Shown piece by piece: positions 33,778 through 42,557 of a DNA stretch of 64,000 bases. The stretch covers positions 806,001 to 870,000 of the forward strand of contig JACKDE010000002.1 in the NCBI GenBank assembly GCA_020633675.1, written 5' to 3'. Below the pieces are notes generated by a model. It worked only from the letters and a program-made list of their open reading frames with translations. It ran no database searches and was not told the origin of the DNA. Position numbers and translations under genes: made by a program. Origin of the DNA: Deferribacteres bacterium (lineage in GTDB: Bacteria; Zhuqueibacterota; Zhuqueibacteria; Zhuqueibacterales; Geothermadaptataceae). Within the stretch, counting starts at the first letter, position 1. The number at the start of each line of letters is the position of its first letter.

Positions 33778-34448
33778 TGAGGTCTTTTCGTTTGCCGACG
33801 GCGGCCCTGTGGATTCTGGTCTTTTGGGGAGCAGCGTCAAGCCTGTTTGCAAAAGTTGGTTTGCAATCCACCTCAAACAGAGCAGTGCTGGGTAATGCTG
33901 GAAAGGCGGATTTTACTGCCCTGGTGAGCACATACAGCATGACTGGGAATGAGATTTGTACGAAACAGCATCTTTTAAGAGCACCTGAGCCTTTGCCACA
34001 CTTTGGGCACGAGCCAATTGTCCAGGCAGGCGGCTTTTTGCAGAATGACCCTCAAAAGCCAGGCAAACGAAAAAATCCAACAGGTGCGATGCTGCGCTCG
34101 ATTTTTTTTCCGGGATGGGGTCAATATTACAATGGTAAGTATCTGAAAGCGCTGCTCGTGTTCGGTCTCGAAGCAGGATTTATCGGTGCGGCGGTGTACT
34201 ACAACCAAAGAGCCCACGATGATCAGGAGAGCGCTGAAGGGCGAGCTTTTTATGCAGACCAGCGCAACACCAACTACTGGCGAACCGGACTGGTCATTCT
34301 GCTCAGCATGCTCGATGCCTATGTCGATGCGCATCTGTCCGATTTTGATGAATCGACAGACCTGTCATTGCGGGCGTTTCCCGTCGTCGATCCCACATCG
34401 TCCTCCATCATACCGGAAATGCATGTTTCTTTGAAGCTTAGTTTTTAG
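33777..34448 (+). CDS. DUF5683-like membrane protein
   Basis: 223 residues. A signal-like first segment (A-A-L-W-I-L-V-F-W-G-A-A-S-S-L-F-A) is followed by ~75 polar residues, then the DUF5683 core: P-T-G-A-M-L-R-S-I-F-F-P-G-W-G-Q-Y-Y-N-G-K-Y-L-K-A-L, membrane segment A-L-L-V-F-G-L-E-A-G-F-I-G-A-A, and a second one before D-A-Y-V-D-A-H-L. Common in FCB bacteria; function unknown. The ATG overlaps the RidA stop (TAATG), so expression is coupled. Confidence 0.72.
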   Translation: MRSFRLPTAALWILVFWGAASSLFAKVGLQSTSNRAVLGNAGKADFTALVSTYSMTGNEICTKQHLLRAPEPLPHFGHEPIVQAGGFLQNDPQKPGKRKNPTGAMLRSIFFPGWGQYYNGKYLKALLVFGLEAGFIGAAVYYNQRAHDDQESAEGRAFYADQRNTNYWRTGLVILLSMLDAYVDAHLSDFDESTDLSLRAFPVVDPTSSSIIPEMHVSLKLSF

Positions 34449-34657
34449 CGCGTTGTGCGAATTGTTTTTGCAATAGTCCTTTTAGATAACCAATTGTTTT
34501 TATGTAACAATAGTACACTTGTCATTCAGGATGAATCTATTCGGCTCCGTGAGGAAACTTCGCTAGATTCCGCGGAATCGTCAAAACAGATGCCTCCGGC
34601 ATGACAATTTGGGCCATTTTGTGCTCATAAGCAGCTTATTTCATTCGCACAACGGGT
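34449..34657 (-). mobile_element. copy 3 of the 209-bp MITE-like element, inverted
   Basis: Exactly the length of copy 2 and nearly identical when reversed. Ends CGCGTTGTGCG and CGCACAACGGG. Flanks 34439-34448 (TAGTTTTTAG) and 34658-34667 (TAGATTTTAA) agree at 8 of 10 positions, a slightly decayed target duplication. The left duplication overlaps the last codons of the DUF5683-like gene, so the insertion landed at that gene's stop. Confidence 0.8.
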
Positions 34658-34684
34658 TAGATTTTAAGGCACTGAAACAAATTC

Positions 34685-35104
34685 ATGATGACATCTATTC
34701 AATTTTTGCGATTACCAATCCATGTGCGCTTTCGCGGTTTGGGAATACTATTGATTCTTACCGGTCTTTTTTGTGTATCCGAGCCGGCAAAGCTGTTCGC
34801 ACAAACAAAAGCAGCCGGTGACAGCACACGATCAGCGCGCGTCGATCCCTGGCATGCAGCCGACAAATACAGCCATTTTACGGTTAGCGCTATGCTTACA
34901 GCCGGCCAGTTTTTTGTCCTGCATGATCGTATGGAAGTCTCTGAAAATCGTGCTTTGACCGCAGCGGTTGCGTCGACAGTGGTGATTGGCGTCGCTAAAG
35001 AAGTGTATGACGGTGTTTCCGGGAAGGGCACGCCGAGTTTAAAAGATCTGGTCGCCGATGTGGCAGGCGTCGCTTTGGTGGCCGTGCTTATACGAGCTAA
35101 ATAG
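34685..35104 (+). CDS. YfiM/DUF2279-like envelope protein
   Basis: 139 residues. A signal or anchor segment (G-I-L-L-I-L-T-G-L-F-C-V-S) is followed by W-H-A-A-D-K-Y-S-H-F-T-V-S-A-M-L-T-A and later V-I-G-V-A-K-E-V-Y-D-G and S-L-K-D-L-V-A-D-V-A-G-V-A-L, the pattern of YfiM-type proteins. A membrane-associated protein of unknown role. The ATG lies 27 bp after the MITE copy, so the insertion may have replaced the native promoter. It may be cotranscribed with purF, which starts 10 bp after its stop. Confidence 0.68.
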   Translation: MMTSIQFLRLPIHVRFRGLGILLILTGLFCVSEPAKLFAQTKAAGDSTRSARVDPWHAADKYSHFTVSAMLTAGQFFVLHDRMEVSENRALTAAVASTVVIGVAKEVYDGVSGKGTPSLKDLVADVAGVALVAVLIRAK

Positions 35105-35113
35105 ATAAATAAG

Positions 35114-36556
35114 GTGTACAATTTCGTGCAAAATAAATCGGAAAATGTGGAGCTTTTGGATAAACCGCAAAGCAACTGCGGTGTTGTTGGCATTCACGGC
35201 AGTGCGGAAGCGGCAAAACTTGCATATTTCAGTCTATATGCACTGCAACATCGCGGGCAGGAGAGTGCAGGCGTTGTCTCGAGCGACGGTAATCGGCTTT
35301 ATCGCCATGCAGGCATGGGGCTGGTTTCCGATGTTTTTGCCGATCCGAACTTGCCGGAAAAATTGCCCGGCACGATAGCGATCGGCCATAACCGCTACTC
35401 GACCACAGGGGCGACAAGACTGAGCAATGCGCAACCATTACTGGTCAAATCAAAAGATGGTTTGATGGCGATTTCACACAACGGCAATTTCGTCAATGCC
35501 CGTGCCATCCGGCAAGACCTCGAAAAGCAAGGCGCGATCTTTCAAACCACCAGCGACACTGAAGTTGTCCTGCATTTGCTGGCGCGTTCAAAATATCCCA
35601 ACATGCTCGAGCGCCTTCGCGAGGCGACCACCATTTTAAAGGGCGCCTTTTCGCTGGTTGTCATGACTCGCGACGCGATTTATGCCTCGCGTGATCCGCA
35701 TGGTTTCCGTCCGATGTGTCTCGGCAAAAAGCGCAAGACCAACATTGTGGTTTCCGAATCCTGTGCGCTGGATTTGCTTGATGCAAAATATCTTCGCGAT
35801 GTCGAGCCGGGCGAAATTGTCGTGCTGGACAAAGATGGCATGCATTCGCACCCGCTGGAAGAGAGGCCACAGCGCCATGCCTGCATCTTCGAGTTTGTAT
35901 ATTTTTCGCGGCCCGATAGCCGCATTTTTCATGAAAATGTCGATCGTGCGCGCCGCCGCCTGGGCAAAAACCTGGCGCTGGAGGATGATTTCGACGACAC
36001 CGATGCCGATATAGTGATTTCGGTTCCCGATAGTTCCAACACGGCTGCGGTCGGCTACTCGAGACGCAGCGGCATCAAATTTGAACTCGGCCTGATCCGA
36101 AACCATTATATTGGGCGCACCTTTATTCAGCCCGGCCAGGGCCAGCGCGATTTTAAAACGCGAGTTAAATTCAACACCGTGAAAGGCGTGCTGAAGGGAC
36201 GGAAGGTCGTGGTGGTCGATGATTCGATTGTGCGTGGCACAACGTTGCGTCAGCTCATCGGCATGATTCGCAAGGCCGGCGCCAAGGAAGTGCATGTGCG
36301 TATCAGTTCGCCACCGATCACATCACCTTGCTACTATGGCATGGATTTTCCGACCAAGGATGAGTTGATTGCCAATCAAATGTCGATCGATGAGATTCGA
36401 GCCTATATCGGTGCCGACAGCCTGCGCTATCTATCGGTCGATGGCCTGCTGAAAGCCGTACCGCATGAGCATGGCGGGTACTGCACAGCCTGTTTCTCCG
36501 GCAAATACCCGATTTTGCCCGAGAAAATCAAAAGCAAATACGACCTCGAGAATTGA
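35114..36556 (+). CDS. purF: amidophosphoribosyltransferase
   Basis: 480 residues. A ~21-residue leader precedes the catalytic Cys of C-G-V-V-G-I-H-G, so the enzyme is made as a proprotein like that of Bacillus subtilis. The glutaminase has R-G-Q-E-S-A-G and G-H-N-R-Y-S-T-T-G; the phosphoribosyl site is V-V-V-V-D-D-S-I-V-R-G-T-T (~365-377). Cysteines in R-H-A-C-I-F-E, T-S-P-C-Y-Y-G and G-Y-C-T-A-C-F-S match the four ligands of the 4Fe-4S cluster form. First step of purine synthesis: PRPP plus glutamine to phosphoribosylamine. The start is GTG at 35114, with another GTG four codons later; neither has a strong ribosome site. Confidence 0.96.
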   Translation: MYNFVQNKSENVELLDKPQSNCGVVGIHGSAEAAKLAYFSLYALQHRGQESAGVVSSDGNRLYRHAGMGLVSDVFADPNLPEKLPGTIAIGHNRYSTTGATRLSNAQPLLVKSKDGLMAISHNGNFVNARAIRQDLEKQGAIFQTTSDTEVVLHLLARSKYPNMLERLREATTILKGAFSLVVMTRDAIYASRDPHGFRPMCLGKKRKTNIVVSESCALDLLDAKYLRDVEPGEIVVLDKDGMHSHPLEERPQRHACIFEFVYFSRPDSRIFHENVDRARRRLGKNLALEDDFDDTDADIVISVPDSSNTAAVGYSRRSGIKFELGLIRNHYIGRTFIQPGQGQRDFKTRVKFNTVKGVLKGRKVVVVDDSIVRGTTLRQLIGMIRKAGAKEVHVRISSPPITSPCYYGMDFPTKDELIANQMSIDEIRAYIGADSLRYLSVDGLLKAVPHEHGGYCTACFSGKYPILPEKIKSKYDLEN

Positions 36557-36571
36557 ATCGATTGGGCATGC

Positions 36572-37141
36572 ATGTTTTCGCCAATTTATTTAGAAACAGC
36601 GGAAAAATGGCGGGCATGGTTACAGGAAAATCACGCATCGGCTTCTGATGTTTGGCTGCTTTTTTATAAAAAAGGGTTTAGCAGACCAACGATCACTTAT
36701 GAGGCTGCCGTTGAAGATGCACTCTGTTTCGGCTGGATTGACAGTGTGATTCGCCGTGTCGATGAATATTCATATGCGAGAAAATTTACTCCGCGTAAAA
36801 ATGACAGCAAGTGGTCTCCTTCGAATAAAAAGCGGGTAGAAAAGCTCATCGCTTGCGGACGCATGACTGAAATCGGGCTGGCAAAAATTGAAGCGGCGAA
36901 AAAGAATGGCATGTGGGATCAACCTGATCGCCCCCAACTCAAACTTAACATGTCCCAAGATTTCGCAACTGCGCTTGCAGCAAATCCGGCAGCAAAGCAA
37001 TTTTTTGAGCAACTTGCACCAAGTTATCAAAAACAGTATCTTGGCTGGATCGAAGTAGCGAAGCGACCGGAAACACGTGAAAACCGCATCCGGGAATCGT
37101 TGGACCTGCTGAATCGTGGCGAAAAGCTGGGCATGAAGTGA
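36572..37141 (+). CDS. YdeI/OmpD-associated family protein
   Basis: 189 residues. Family features: W-R-A-W-L-Q-E-N-H near the start, D-V-W-L-L-F-Y-K-K, E-D-A-L-C-F-G-W-I-D-S (~48-58), R-K-F-T-P-R-K-N-D-S-K-W-S-P-S-N-K-K-R (~69-88), and the C-terminal P-S-Y-Q-K-Q-Y-L-G-W-I-E-V-A-K-R-P-E-T-R. The family is linked to stress or bacteriocin protection in some species, without a known reaction. Starts 15 bp after purF on the same strand. Confidence 0.85.
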   Translation: MFSPIYLETAEKWRAWLQENHASASDVWLLFYKKGFSRPTITYEAAVEDALCFGWIDSVIRRVDEYSYARKFTPRKNDSKWSPSNKKRVEKLIACGRMTEIGLAKIEAAKKNGMWDQPDRPQLKLNMSQDFATALAANPAAKQFFEQLAPSYQKQYLGWIEVAKRPETRENRIRESLDLLNRGEKLGMK

Positions 37142-37196
37142 ACTGCTTCAGCAACTCACTGTCGAACCGGACATTGCTGACAGGAAAGGAAAAATC

Positions 37197-38201
37197 TTGG
37201 CTGATATGCAAAACTCCGAACCCGCGCCCGAGAATATGAAATCATTTTCTGTCAAGCTGCAGCGCCTCGCCTACAAGCTGGATCTGGTATTCATTTTGCG
37301 GCCAACGCTGTTTTTCCCGGTGTGGACGATCTACGCGGCTGGCTATTTTACCGGCCAGCATTTTTTCGGTGACATGGCGATAATGGATCGCTCGATCGGG
37401 AAACTGTGGCCAGTGGTGATCGGTGCAGCGCTCACCCTGCTGATGGGCAGCGTCTTCATTATCAATCAAATTGTCGATGCGGCAATCGACCGGCAAAACA
37501 AAAAGCTCTTTCTCATTGCCAATGGTCATGTCTCGGAAAAAGCAGCACGCATTGAGGCGTTTGTTTTGGCTGTAGTAGCCATTGGTGTAGCTTTTTTGCA
37601 TAGCTTGCCGTCCGGGGTGATTTTTATTGTGATTTTTTTGGTGACGGGCGTTTTCTACAGTATGCCACCCTTTAAATGGAAGGACAAAGCCCTGCGCGGT
37701 TTGCTGCTCAATGCCCTCGGTGCGCTGACCATATTTGTTGCAGGCTGGCAAACCGGCACCGTGCTGATCGTCGATGTCTGGGTCTATACCATCCCGTACG
37801 TCGCGGCAGTTTCGGCGGTTTACGTCTACACAACGCTGCTGGATGTCAAAGGCGATGCGCAATACCGCAAAGCCACTTTCGCCGTCGATTTCGGCACCAA
37901 TTTGACCATCACAGTCGGGGCAGCCTTCGGGGTGTTTTCGTTTGTGAGTGGCTGGCTGCTGAAAGATCCGCTTATCTTTTATCCTGCACTTTTTGCTGCG
38001 CCAATATTTATCATCGCGGTTTTTCGGCACAGTCGCAAAAATGTCGACCGCGCGATCAAATATCCGATTTTATTTCTGGCGCTGGCAATCTGCTATTTGC
38101 TGCCGGCCTTTTTTGTGCTGGTGCTCTTCACTTTTTATTTCGCAAAATTCTATTATTACTATCGTTTTGGCTTGAATTATCCCAAATTTGAAGCGGATTG
38201 A
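37197..38201 (+). CDS. UbiA-family prenyltransferase
   Basis: 334 residues with about eight membrane helices. First Asp-rich motif N-Q-I-V-D-A-A-I-D-R-Q-N-K-K (~90-103, the N-x-x-x-D form) and second D-V-K-G-D-A-Q-Y-R-K (~218-227). It transfers a prenyl chain to an aromatic or sugar acceptor within the inner membrane. The TTG start is chosen because GGAAAGGA lies six bases upstream; an ATG is three codons later. It may make a quinone, heme or archaeal-type lipid precursor; nearby pgsA-like gene suggests membrane lipid metabolism, but the substrate is open. Confidence 0.85.
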   Translation: MADMQNSEPAPENMKSFSVKLQRLAYKLDLVFILRPTLFFPVWTIYAAGYFTGQHFFGDMAIMDRSIGKLWPVVIGAALTLLMGSVFIINQIVDAAIDRQNKKLFLIANGHVSEKAARIEAFVLAVVAIGVAFLHSLPSGVIFIVIFLVTGVFYSMPPFKWKDKALRGLLLNALGALTIFVAGWQTGTVLIVDVWVYTIPYVAAVSAVYVYTTLLDVKGDAQYRKATFAVDFGTNLTITVGAAFGVFSFVSGWLLKDPLIFYPALFAAPIFIIAVFRHSRKNVDRAIKYPILFLALAICYLLPAFFVLVLFTFYFAKFYYYYRFGLNYPKFEAD

Positions 38202-38265
38202 TGCGCTGAACGCGAATCCTGTATGCGCACGCTGATGGGAAAAATGAACGACGGAGGAGGAAACC

Positions 38266-38817
38266 GTGACGGCACAATCGAACAAGGTATGGACCCTGTC
38301 GAATGCGTTGAGCTTTGCCCGTGTTGTGCTGGCATGGCCCATCGTGGCCAGCCTGATGATAGGCACACGTGCTGGCGATATACAGGCGTTGGTGCTGATG
38401 CTGCTTGCCGGACTGACAGATTTTTTTGATGGCTATCTGGCGCGCAAATTCAACCAAACATCGGATGTTGGACGCATCATCGATCCGCTGGCTGACAAGA
38501 TTTGTGTGGTCGCGATTGCGGTTACGCTGATGTTCACCCACGGCTTGCCGATGTGGTTTTTGATCTTGATAATCGCGCGCGATTTGGCTATTTTGCTGCT
38601 CGGCACGTTTATGATCTCACATACCAAAAGCATCCCCGAGAGCAATTGGCCGGGCAAAGTGACTGTCACTGTTTTGGCCATGGTGCTGATTGTTTATACT
38701 CTGTCGCTGGATCCGCTCAAAACGCCGGTGCTGGTTGCCGGCGTCGCCGTCGTGCTGATTTCCACTGTCAGCTATTTCAAGCGATTCATCAAAGAAATCT
38801 TTACTGGTAAAAAATAA
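38266..38817 (+). CDS. pgsA: CDP-alcohol phosphatidyltransferase (phosphatidylglycerophosphate synthase-like)
   Basis: 183 residues, four to six membrane helices. The complete family signature D-G-x2-A-R-x8-G-x3-D-x3-D is present: D-G-Y-L-A-R, then G-R-I-I-D-P-L-A-D-K (~47-72). It joins CDP-diacylglycerol to an alcohol phosphate, most likely glycerol-3-phosphate as the first step to phosphatidylglycerol; other CDP-alcohol enzymes of similar size cannot be excluded. GTG start with an excellent GGAGGAGG five bases upstream. It precedes ftsY by 26 bp. Confidence 0.87.
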   Translation: MTAQSNKVWTLSNALSFARVVLAWPIVASLMIGTRAGDIQALVLMLLAGLTDFFDGYLARKFNQTSDVGRIIDPLADKICVVAIAVTLMFTHGLPMWFLILIIARDLAILLLGTFMISHTKSIPESNWPGKVTVTVLAMVLIVYTLSLDPLKTPVLVAGVAVVLISTVSYFKRFIKEIFTGKK

Positions 38818-38843
38818 ATCTAAAATCGAAGGACAAGACAGCC

Positions 38844-39758
38844 TTGAACAGCATCTTTTCAAAAATTAAAAGTGGGCTGACCCGCACACGCTCCAATCTG
38901 GTCGACGGCATCACCAAAGCCGTCTCCGGAAAGACCCGCATCGATGAAGAAACACTCGAAGAAATTGAAGAGCGCCTGATCGCAGCAGATGTCGGCGTCA
39001 ACACTACCCTCGATATCATTTCAGCCCTGCGGGAAAATCTACAGCTTCGTGACCGCAATGACTCGCAAGCGGTGTTGAATTGCCTCAAAAGCGAACTCAT
39101 CGAGCGCTTGCAGATGAACGGTTCGGCGGATACCGCGTCTAATCAGAAACCATACATTATCATGGTTGTCGGTGTCAATGGAGTGGGTAAAACCACCAGT
39201 ATCGGCAAACTTGCCAACCATTTTGTGCAGGATGGCAAGCGCGTGGTCCTGGGCGCAGCAGATACCTTTCGGGCGGCAGCATCCGAGCAACTGGAGATTT
39301 GGGCATCGCGCGCCAATGTCGAAATTGTGCGCAACAAGCCTGGTGCTGATCCCGCTTCTGTCGCCTTCGATGCGGTTGCAGCGGCGGAAAGCCGTAGTGC
39401 TGACATCGCGATCATCGACACGGCAGGCAGGCTGCACACCAAATCCAATCTGATGGAAGAATTGAAGAAAATCCAGCGTGCCATCGACCGCAAAATGCCG
39501 GGTGCACCGCACGAGGTGTTGCTGGTCATCGACGCCACGACCGGCCAAAACGGCCTGACACAGGCCAAAGTTTTTAACGACGCGGTTAAAATTGGCGGGA
39601 TTGTGCTAACCAAGCTGGATGGCACGGCCAAAGGCGGGATTGTCGTTGCGATTCAGGAGCAATTGCGCGTGCCGATCCGTTTTATCGGCGTCGGTGAACA
39701 AATGGATGATTTGCAGCCTTTTGTACCTGAAGAATATGTTGAGGCGCTTTTTTCATGA
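38844..39758 (+). CDS. ftsY: signal recognition particle receptor
   Basis: 304 residues: an NG GTPase pair without the long acidic A domain. Motifs: G-V-N-G-V-G-K-T-T-S-I-G-K-L (P-loop, ~109), D-T-F-R-A-A-A-S-E-Q-L (~138), D-T-A-G-R-L-H-T-K (~193), T-K-L-D-G-T-A-K-G-G (~257), and the closing F-I-G-V-G-E-Q-M-D-D-L-Q-P-F. It docks ribosome-SRP complexes at the membrane. TTG start with AAGGAC upstream. Its stop overlaps the rimO start as ATGA. Confidence 0.96.
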   Translation: MNSIFSKIKSGLTRTRSNLVDGITKAVSGKTRIDEETLEEIEERLIAADVGVNTTLDIISALRENLQLRDRNDSQAVLNCLKSELIERLQMNGSADTASNQKPYIIMVVGVNGVGKTTSIGKLANHFVQDGKRVVLGAADTFRAAASEQLEIWASRANVEIVRNKPGADPASVAFDAVAAAESRSADIAIIDTAGRLHTKSNLMEELKKIQRAIDRKMPGAPHEVLLVIDATTGQNGLTQAKVFNDAVKIGGIVLTKLDGTAKGGIVVAIQEQLRVPIRFIGVGEQMDDLQPFVPEEYVEALFS

Positions 39759-41101
39759 AAATTAAATTGATTACGCTCGGCTGTGCAAAAAATTTGGTCG
39801 ATTCGGAGGTGATCGCCGGCGGACTGCAAGCCAATGGCGTGCAGTTCACTGATGAAGCCGACGCGCAGGATGCGATCATTATCAACACCTGCGGTTTCAT
39901 CGATTCGGCAAAAGAAGAGTCGATCGAGACAATCCTCGATGCAGTCTCCCTTAAAAACCAGGGCAAGTGCGCACGCGTCATTGTCACTGGCTGCCTCTCC
40001 GAGCGTTATGGTGATGAACTAAAAAAAGAAATTCCCGAGATCGATGGCCTGTACGGCAATCGCGATTTGAAAAAAATCGTCCGAGACATCGCGCAACAGC
40101 TCGATTTAAAAAGCGAACTGCTCGGCGAGCGGCAGTTGTTGTCGCCGAAACATTATGCCTATTTAAAGATTTCGGAAGGCTGCGAGCATCCGTGTACATT
40201 TTGTGCGATACCGGGCATCCGTGGCAATTTTCGCAGCCAACCGATCGAAAAGCTGGTGCGGGAAGCCAATCTGCTGGCAGAACAAGGCGTGCGTGAACTG
40301 GTGCTGATCGCGCAGGATACCACGGTCTACGGGATGGATTATTACGGCGAAAAAAAGCTGCCGGCATTGTTACGCGCCCTCAATAAGGTAGATGGTATCG
40401 AGTGGTTGCGGTTGATGTATGCATATCCTTACCACGTTACCGATGAGCTGATCGAAACCATTGCAAGCAGTGAGAAAGTTTGCAAGTATGTTGACATGCC
40501 GGTGCAGCATGTCTCCAGCAAAATGCTCAAACGCATGGCACGCCGCATGAACGGCGAGAAGCAGCACCGTCTGATCGAAAAGATGCGCGCTGCTATCCCC
40601 GATTTTGCACTGCGCACTTCGGTGATCGTCGGATTCCCCGGTGAAACGGACGAAGATTTTACAGAACTATATGATTACGTCAGTGATGGCTGGTTTGATC
40701 GCCTGGGCGTTTTTACCTATTCTCAGGAAGACGGTACACCGGCAGCAACGTTCCCGGACCAGGTGCCAGTTGAAGTCATGCGGAACCGCCAGGATATGCT
40801 GATTCAGGCCCAGGATGAAACGCAGTCTTACAAAAATCAGCAATTGATCGGCAAAAAGCTGATGGTGTTGATCGATGAATACGATCGCGATGAGCAGGTT
40901 TTTCGTGCACGCACGGCCTGGGATTGTCCAGAGATCGATCAAAACGTACTGATACGCGAGGCTTGTCAAGTCGGCGCTTTTTACGATGTCGAGATTGAAG
41001 CGAGTGGCATGCACGACCTGACAGCAAAAATTTTGAACAAATCGAAGGGCAAGGCATTAAACTGGATGTCGACGCAACTCCCTTTAATATCAGTAACGTA
41101 A
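39755..41101 (+). CDS. rimO: ribosomal protein S12 methylthiotransferase
   Basis: 448 residues. The N-terminal methylthiotransferase domain has L-G-C-A-K-N, N-T-C-G-F and V-T-G-C-L-S-E-R-Y, the three Cys for the first FeS cluster. The radical-SAM core has C-E-H-P-C-T-F-C (~148-155). A TRAM domain closes the chain (~380-448). It adds a methylthio group to an Asp of ribosomal protein S12. The C-A-K-N and G-C-L-S-E-R-Y wording separates it from MiaB. Overlaps ftsY by four bases. Confidence 0.95.
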   Translation: MKIKLITLGCAKNLVDSEVIAGGLQANGVQFTDEADAQDAIIINTCGFIDSAKEESIETILDAVSLKNQGKCARVIVTGCLSERYGDELKKEIPEIDGLYGNRDLKKIVRDIAQQLDLKSELLGERQLLSPKHYAYLKISEGCEHPCTFCAIPGIRGNFRSQPIEKLVREANLLAEQGVRELVLIAQDTTVYGMDYYGEKKLPALLRALNKVDGIEWLRLMYAYPYHVTDELIETIASSEKVCKYVDMPVQHVSSKMLKRMARRMNGEKQHRLIEKMRAAIPDFALRTSVIVGFPGETDEDFTELYDYVSDGWFDRLGVFTYSQEDGTPAATFPDQVPVEVMRNRQDMLIQAQDETQSYKNQQLIGKKLMVLIDEYDRDEQVFRARTAWDCPEIDQNVLIREACQVGAFYDVEIEASGMHDLTAKILNKSKGKALNWMSTQLPLISVT

Positions 41102-41111
41102 AGGTGACACT

Positions 41112-42428
41112 ATGCAAATCATGAAACGGATCGTTCTGCTCATACTGCTCTTCGGATTGGCCGGCCAGGCATCGGCGCAGGTCGAGATGGCGAACGATCG
41201 CAGCCTCGATCTGCCGCTTTTTTTCCTCGATCTCGTCAACACCCGCTCTAAAAATCTGGACAAAAGCAGGCTTCAGGTATATGTCAAAATTCCGTACGAG
41301 GAGTTACAGTTCGTCAAACTCGAAAGCGATTCTTTCCGAGCCAAATACGAAGTGACCGTGTTGGTGCTGGATGAAGATGATTTCCAGATGGACAGCAGGA
41401 TTATGCAGCGCTCAATCACTCTGGGAAGTTATGAAGAGACCAGGGAACGCGGCGTTTACGATGATCTTGCTGCCAAATTTGAACTCGAGCCGAATGACTA
41501 CAAAGTCATCGTCGGTTTGATGGACAAGGAAACCAAGCAAACGACCTCCCAGAAAACCAAAATGGAATTGCGCAATTTCAACGATGCCGAGATTAGCATT
41601 AGTGATGTGCTGATTGCCGATTCGGTCGATGTTGATACAGACGGCAGCGTATTAGCCCACCCGCATGTCAATCTTCCGAGAGATACCGGTACTCGCACAT
41701 TGGGCTATTTTGAGGTCTATACCAAAAAGAAAAAAGGTGATTTAAATGTTGAAATCACCGTAAGAAATTCACGCAATAAAAAAGTGTATGAAGATAACCG
41801 GGATTTCCAGATAGCTGACGCCTCCACACCGATTGTTTTTGAGATTGCAGATGGCGAGTTGCAGCACGGCCGGTACAAACTGAAAATTAAAGCCAAAGCC
41901 AATGGCGAAAAAACCGAACTCGAAACGGTATTTACCATTTTTTCGCGTGGCATGCCGCTGACCAGCACCGATCTCGAATCGGCCATCCAACAGTTACGGT
42001 ACATTGCCAACGGCAAGGATCGCGATAAAATAGAAGACGCGCCGGAAGATAGCCAGAAAGTCGCTTTTATTGAATTCTGGAAAAAGCGCGATCCGACGCC
42101 CGGTACGGAGGAAAACGAAGCGATGAATGAATACTATCGTCGCGTTGCGTATGCGAATGAGCATTTCGGCCGATTCCGGGATGGCTGGAAAACCGATATG
42201 GGAATGGTTTATATCGTGCTTGGTGAGCCCAACGATGTTGAACGCAACCCTTTTAATTCCGTGTACAGCACGTCTTACAACTCCAGCCGCACGATCAAGG
42301 CGTTTGAAGTCTGGCATTATTATCAGTATAATCGCTATTTTGTTTTTATCGATGAGTCCGGATTCGGCGACTTCCGGTTGAGCAATCCGGTTTCTCTTAA
42401 CGATTTGATGAGTCTCAAGAATTTTTAA
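41112..42428 (+). CDS. GWxTD-domain protein with signal peptide
   Basis: 438 residues. Signal peptide M-K-R-I-V-L-L-I-L-L-F-G-L-A-G-Q-A-S-A (from the fourth codon). A beta-rich middle part (~25-270) precedes the GWxTD domain at ~285-438: W-K-K-R-D-P-T-P-G-T-E-E-N, Y-A-N-E-H-F, G-W-K-T-D-M-G-M-V-Y-I-V-L-G-E-P-N-D-V-E-R-N-P-F, and Y-N-R-Y-F-V-F-I-D-E-S-G-F-G-D-F-R-L. The domain is typical of KSB1, Calditrichota, Acidobacteria and relatives; function unknown, probably periplasmic or outer-membrane associated. AAGGTG before the first ATG; rimO ends 11 bp upstream. Confidence 0.85.
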   Translation: MQIMKRIVLLILLFGLAGQASAQVEMANDRSLDLPLFFLDLVNTRSKNLDKSRLQVYVKIPYEELQFVKLESDSFRAKYEVTVLVLDEDDFQMDSRIMQRSITLGSYEETRERGVYDDLAAKFELEPNDYKVIVGLMDKETKQTTSQKTKMELRNFNDAEISISDVLIADSVDVDTDGSVLAHPHVNLPRDTGTRTLGYFEVYTKKKKGDLNVEITVRNSRNKKVYEDNRDFQIADASTPIVFEIADGELQHGRYKLKIKAKANGEKTELETVFTIFSRGMPLTSTDLESAIQQLRYIANGKDRDKIEDAPEDSQKVAFIEFWKKRDPTPGTEENEAMNEYYRRVAYANEHFGRFRDGWKTDMGMVYIVLGEPNDVERNPFNSVYSTSYNSSRTIKAFEVWHYYQYNRYFVFIDESGFGDFRLSNPVSLNDLMSLKNF

Positions 42429-42557
42429 CGCAAGTGCTTCGATTGCAAGTGTCACCGCGATCAGCAACATTCGCTGCCAATCCATCCAGGCCTGCCGTAT
42501 TGCCGTAAATGGTCTTCAGAATGCAATGCGACAGGCTCACTAAAATCGGGAAGTTTA

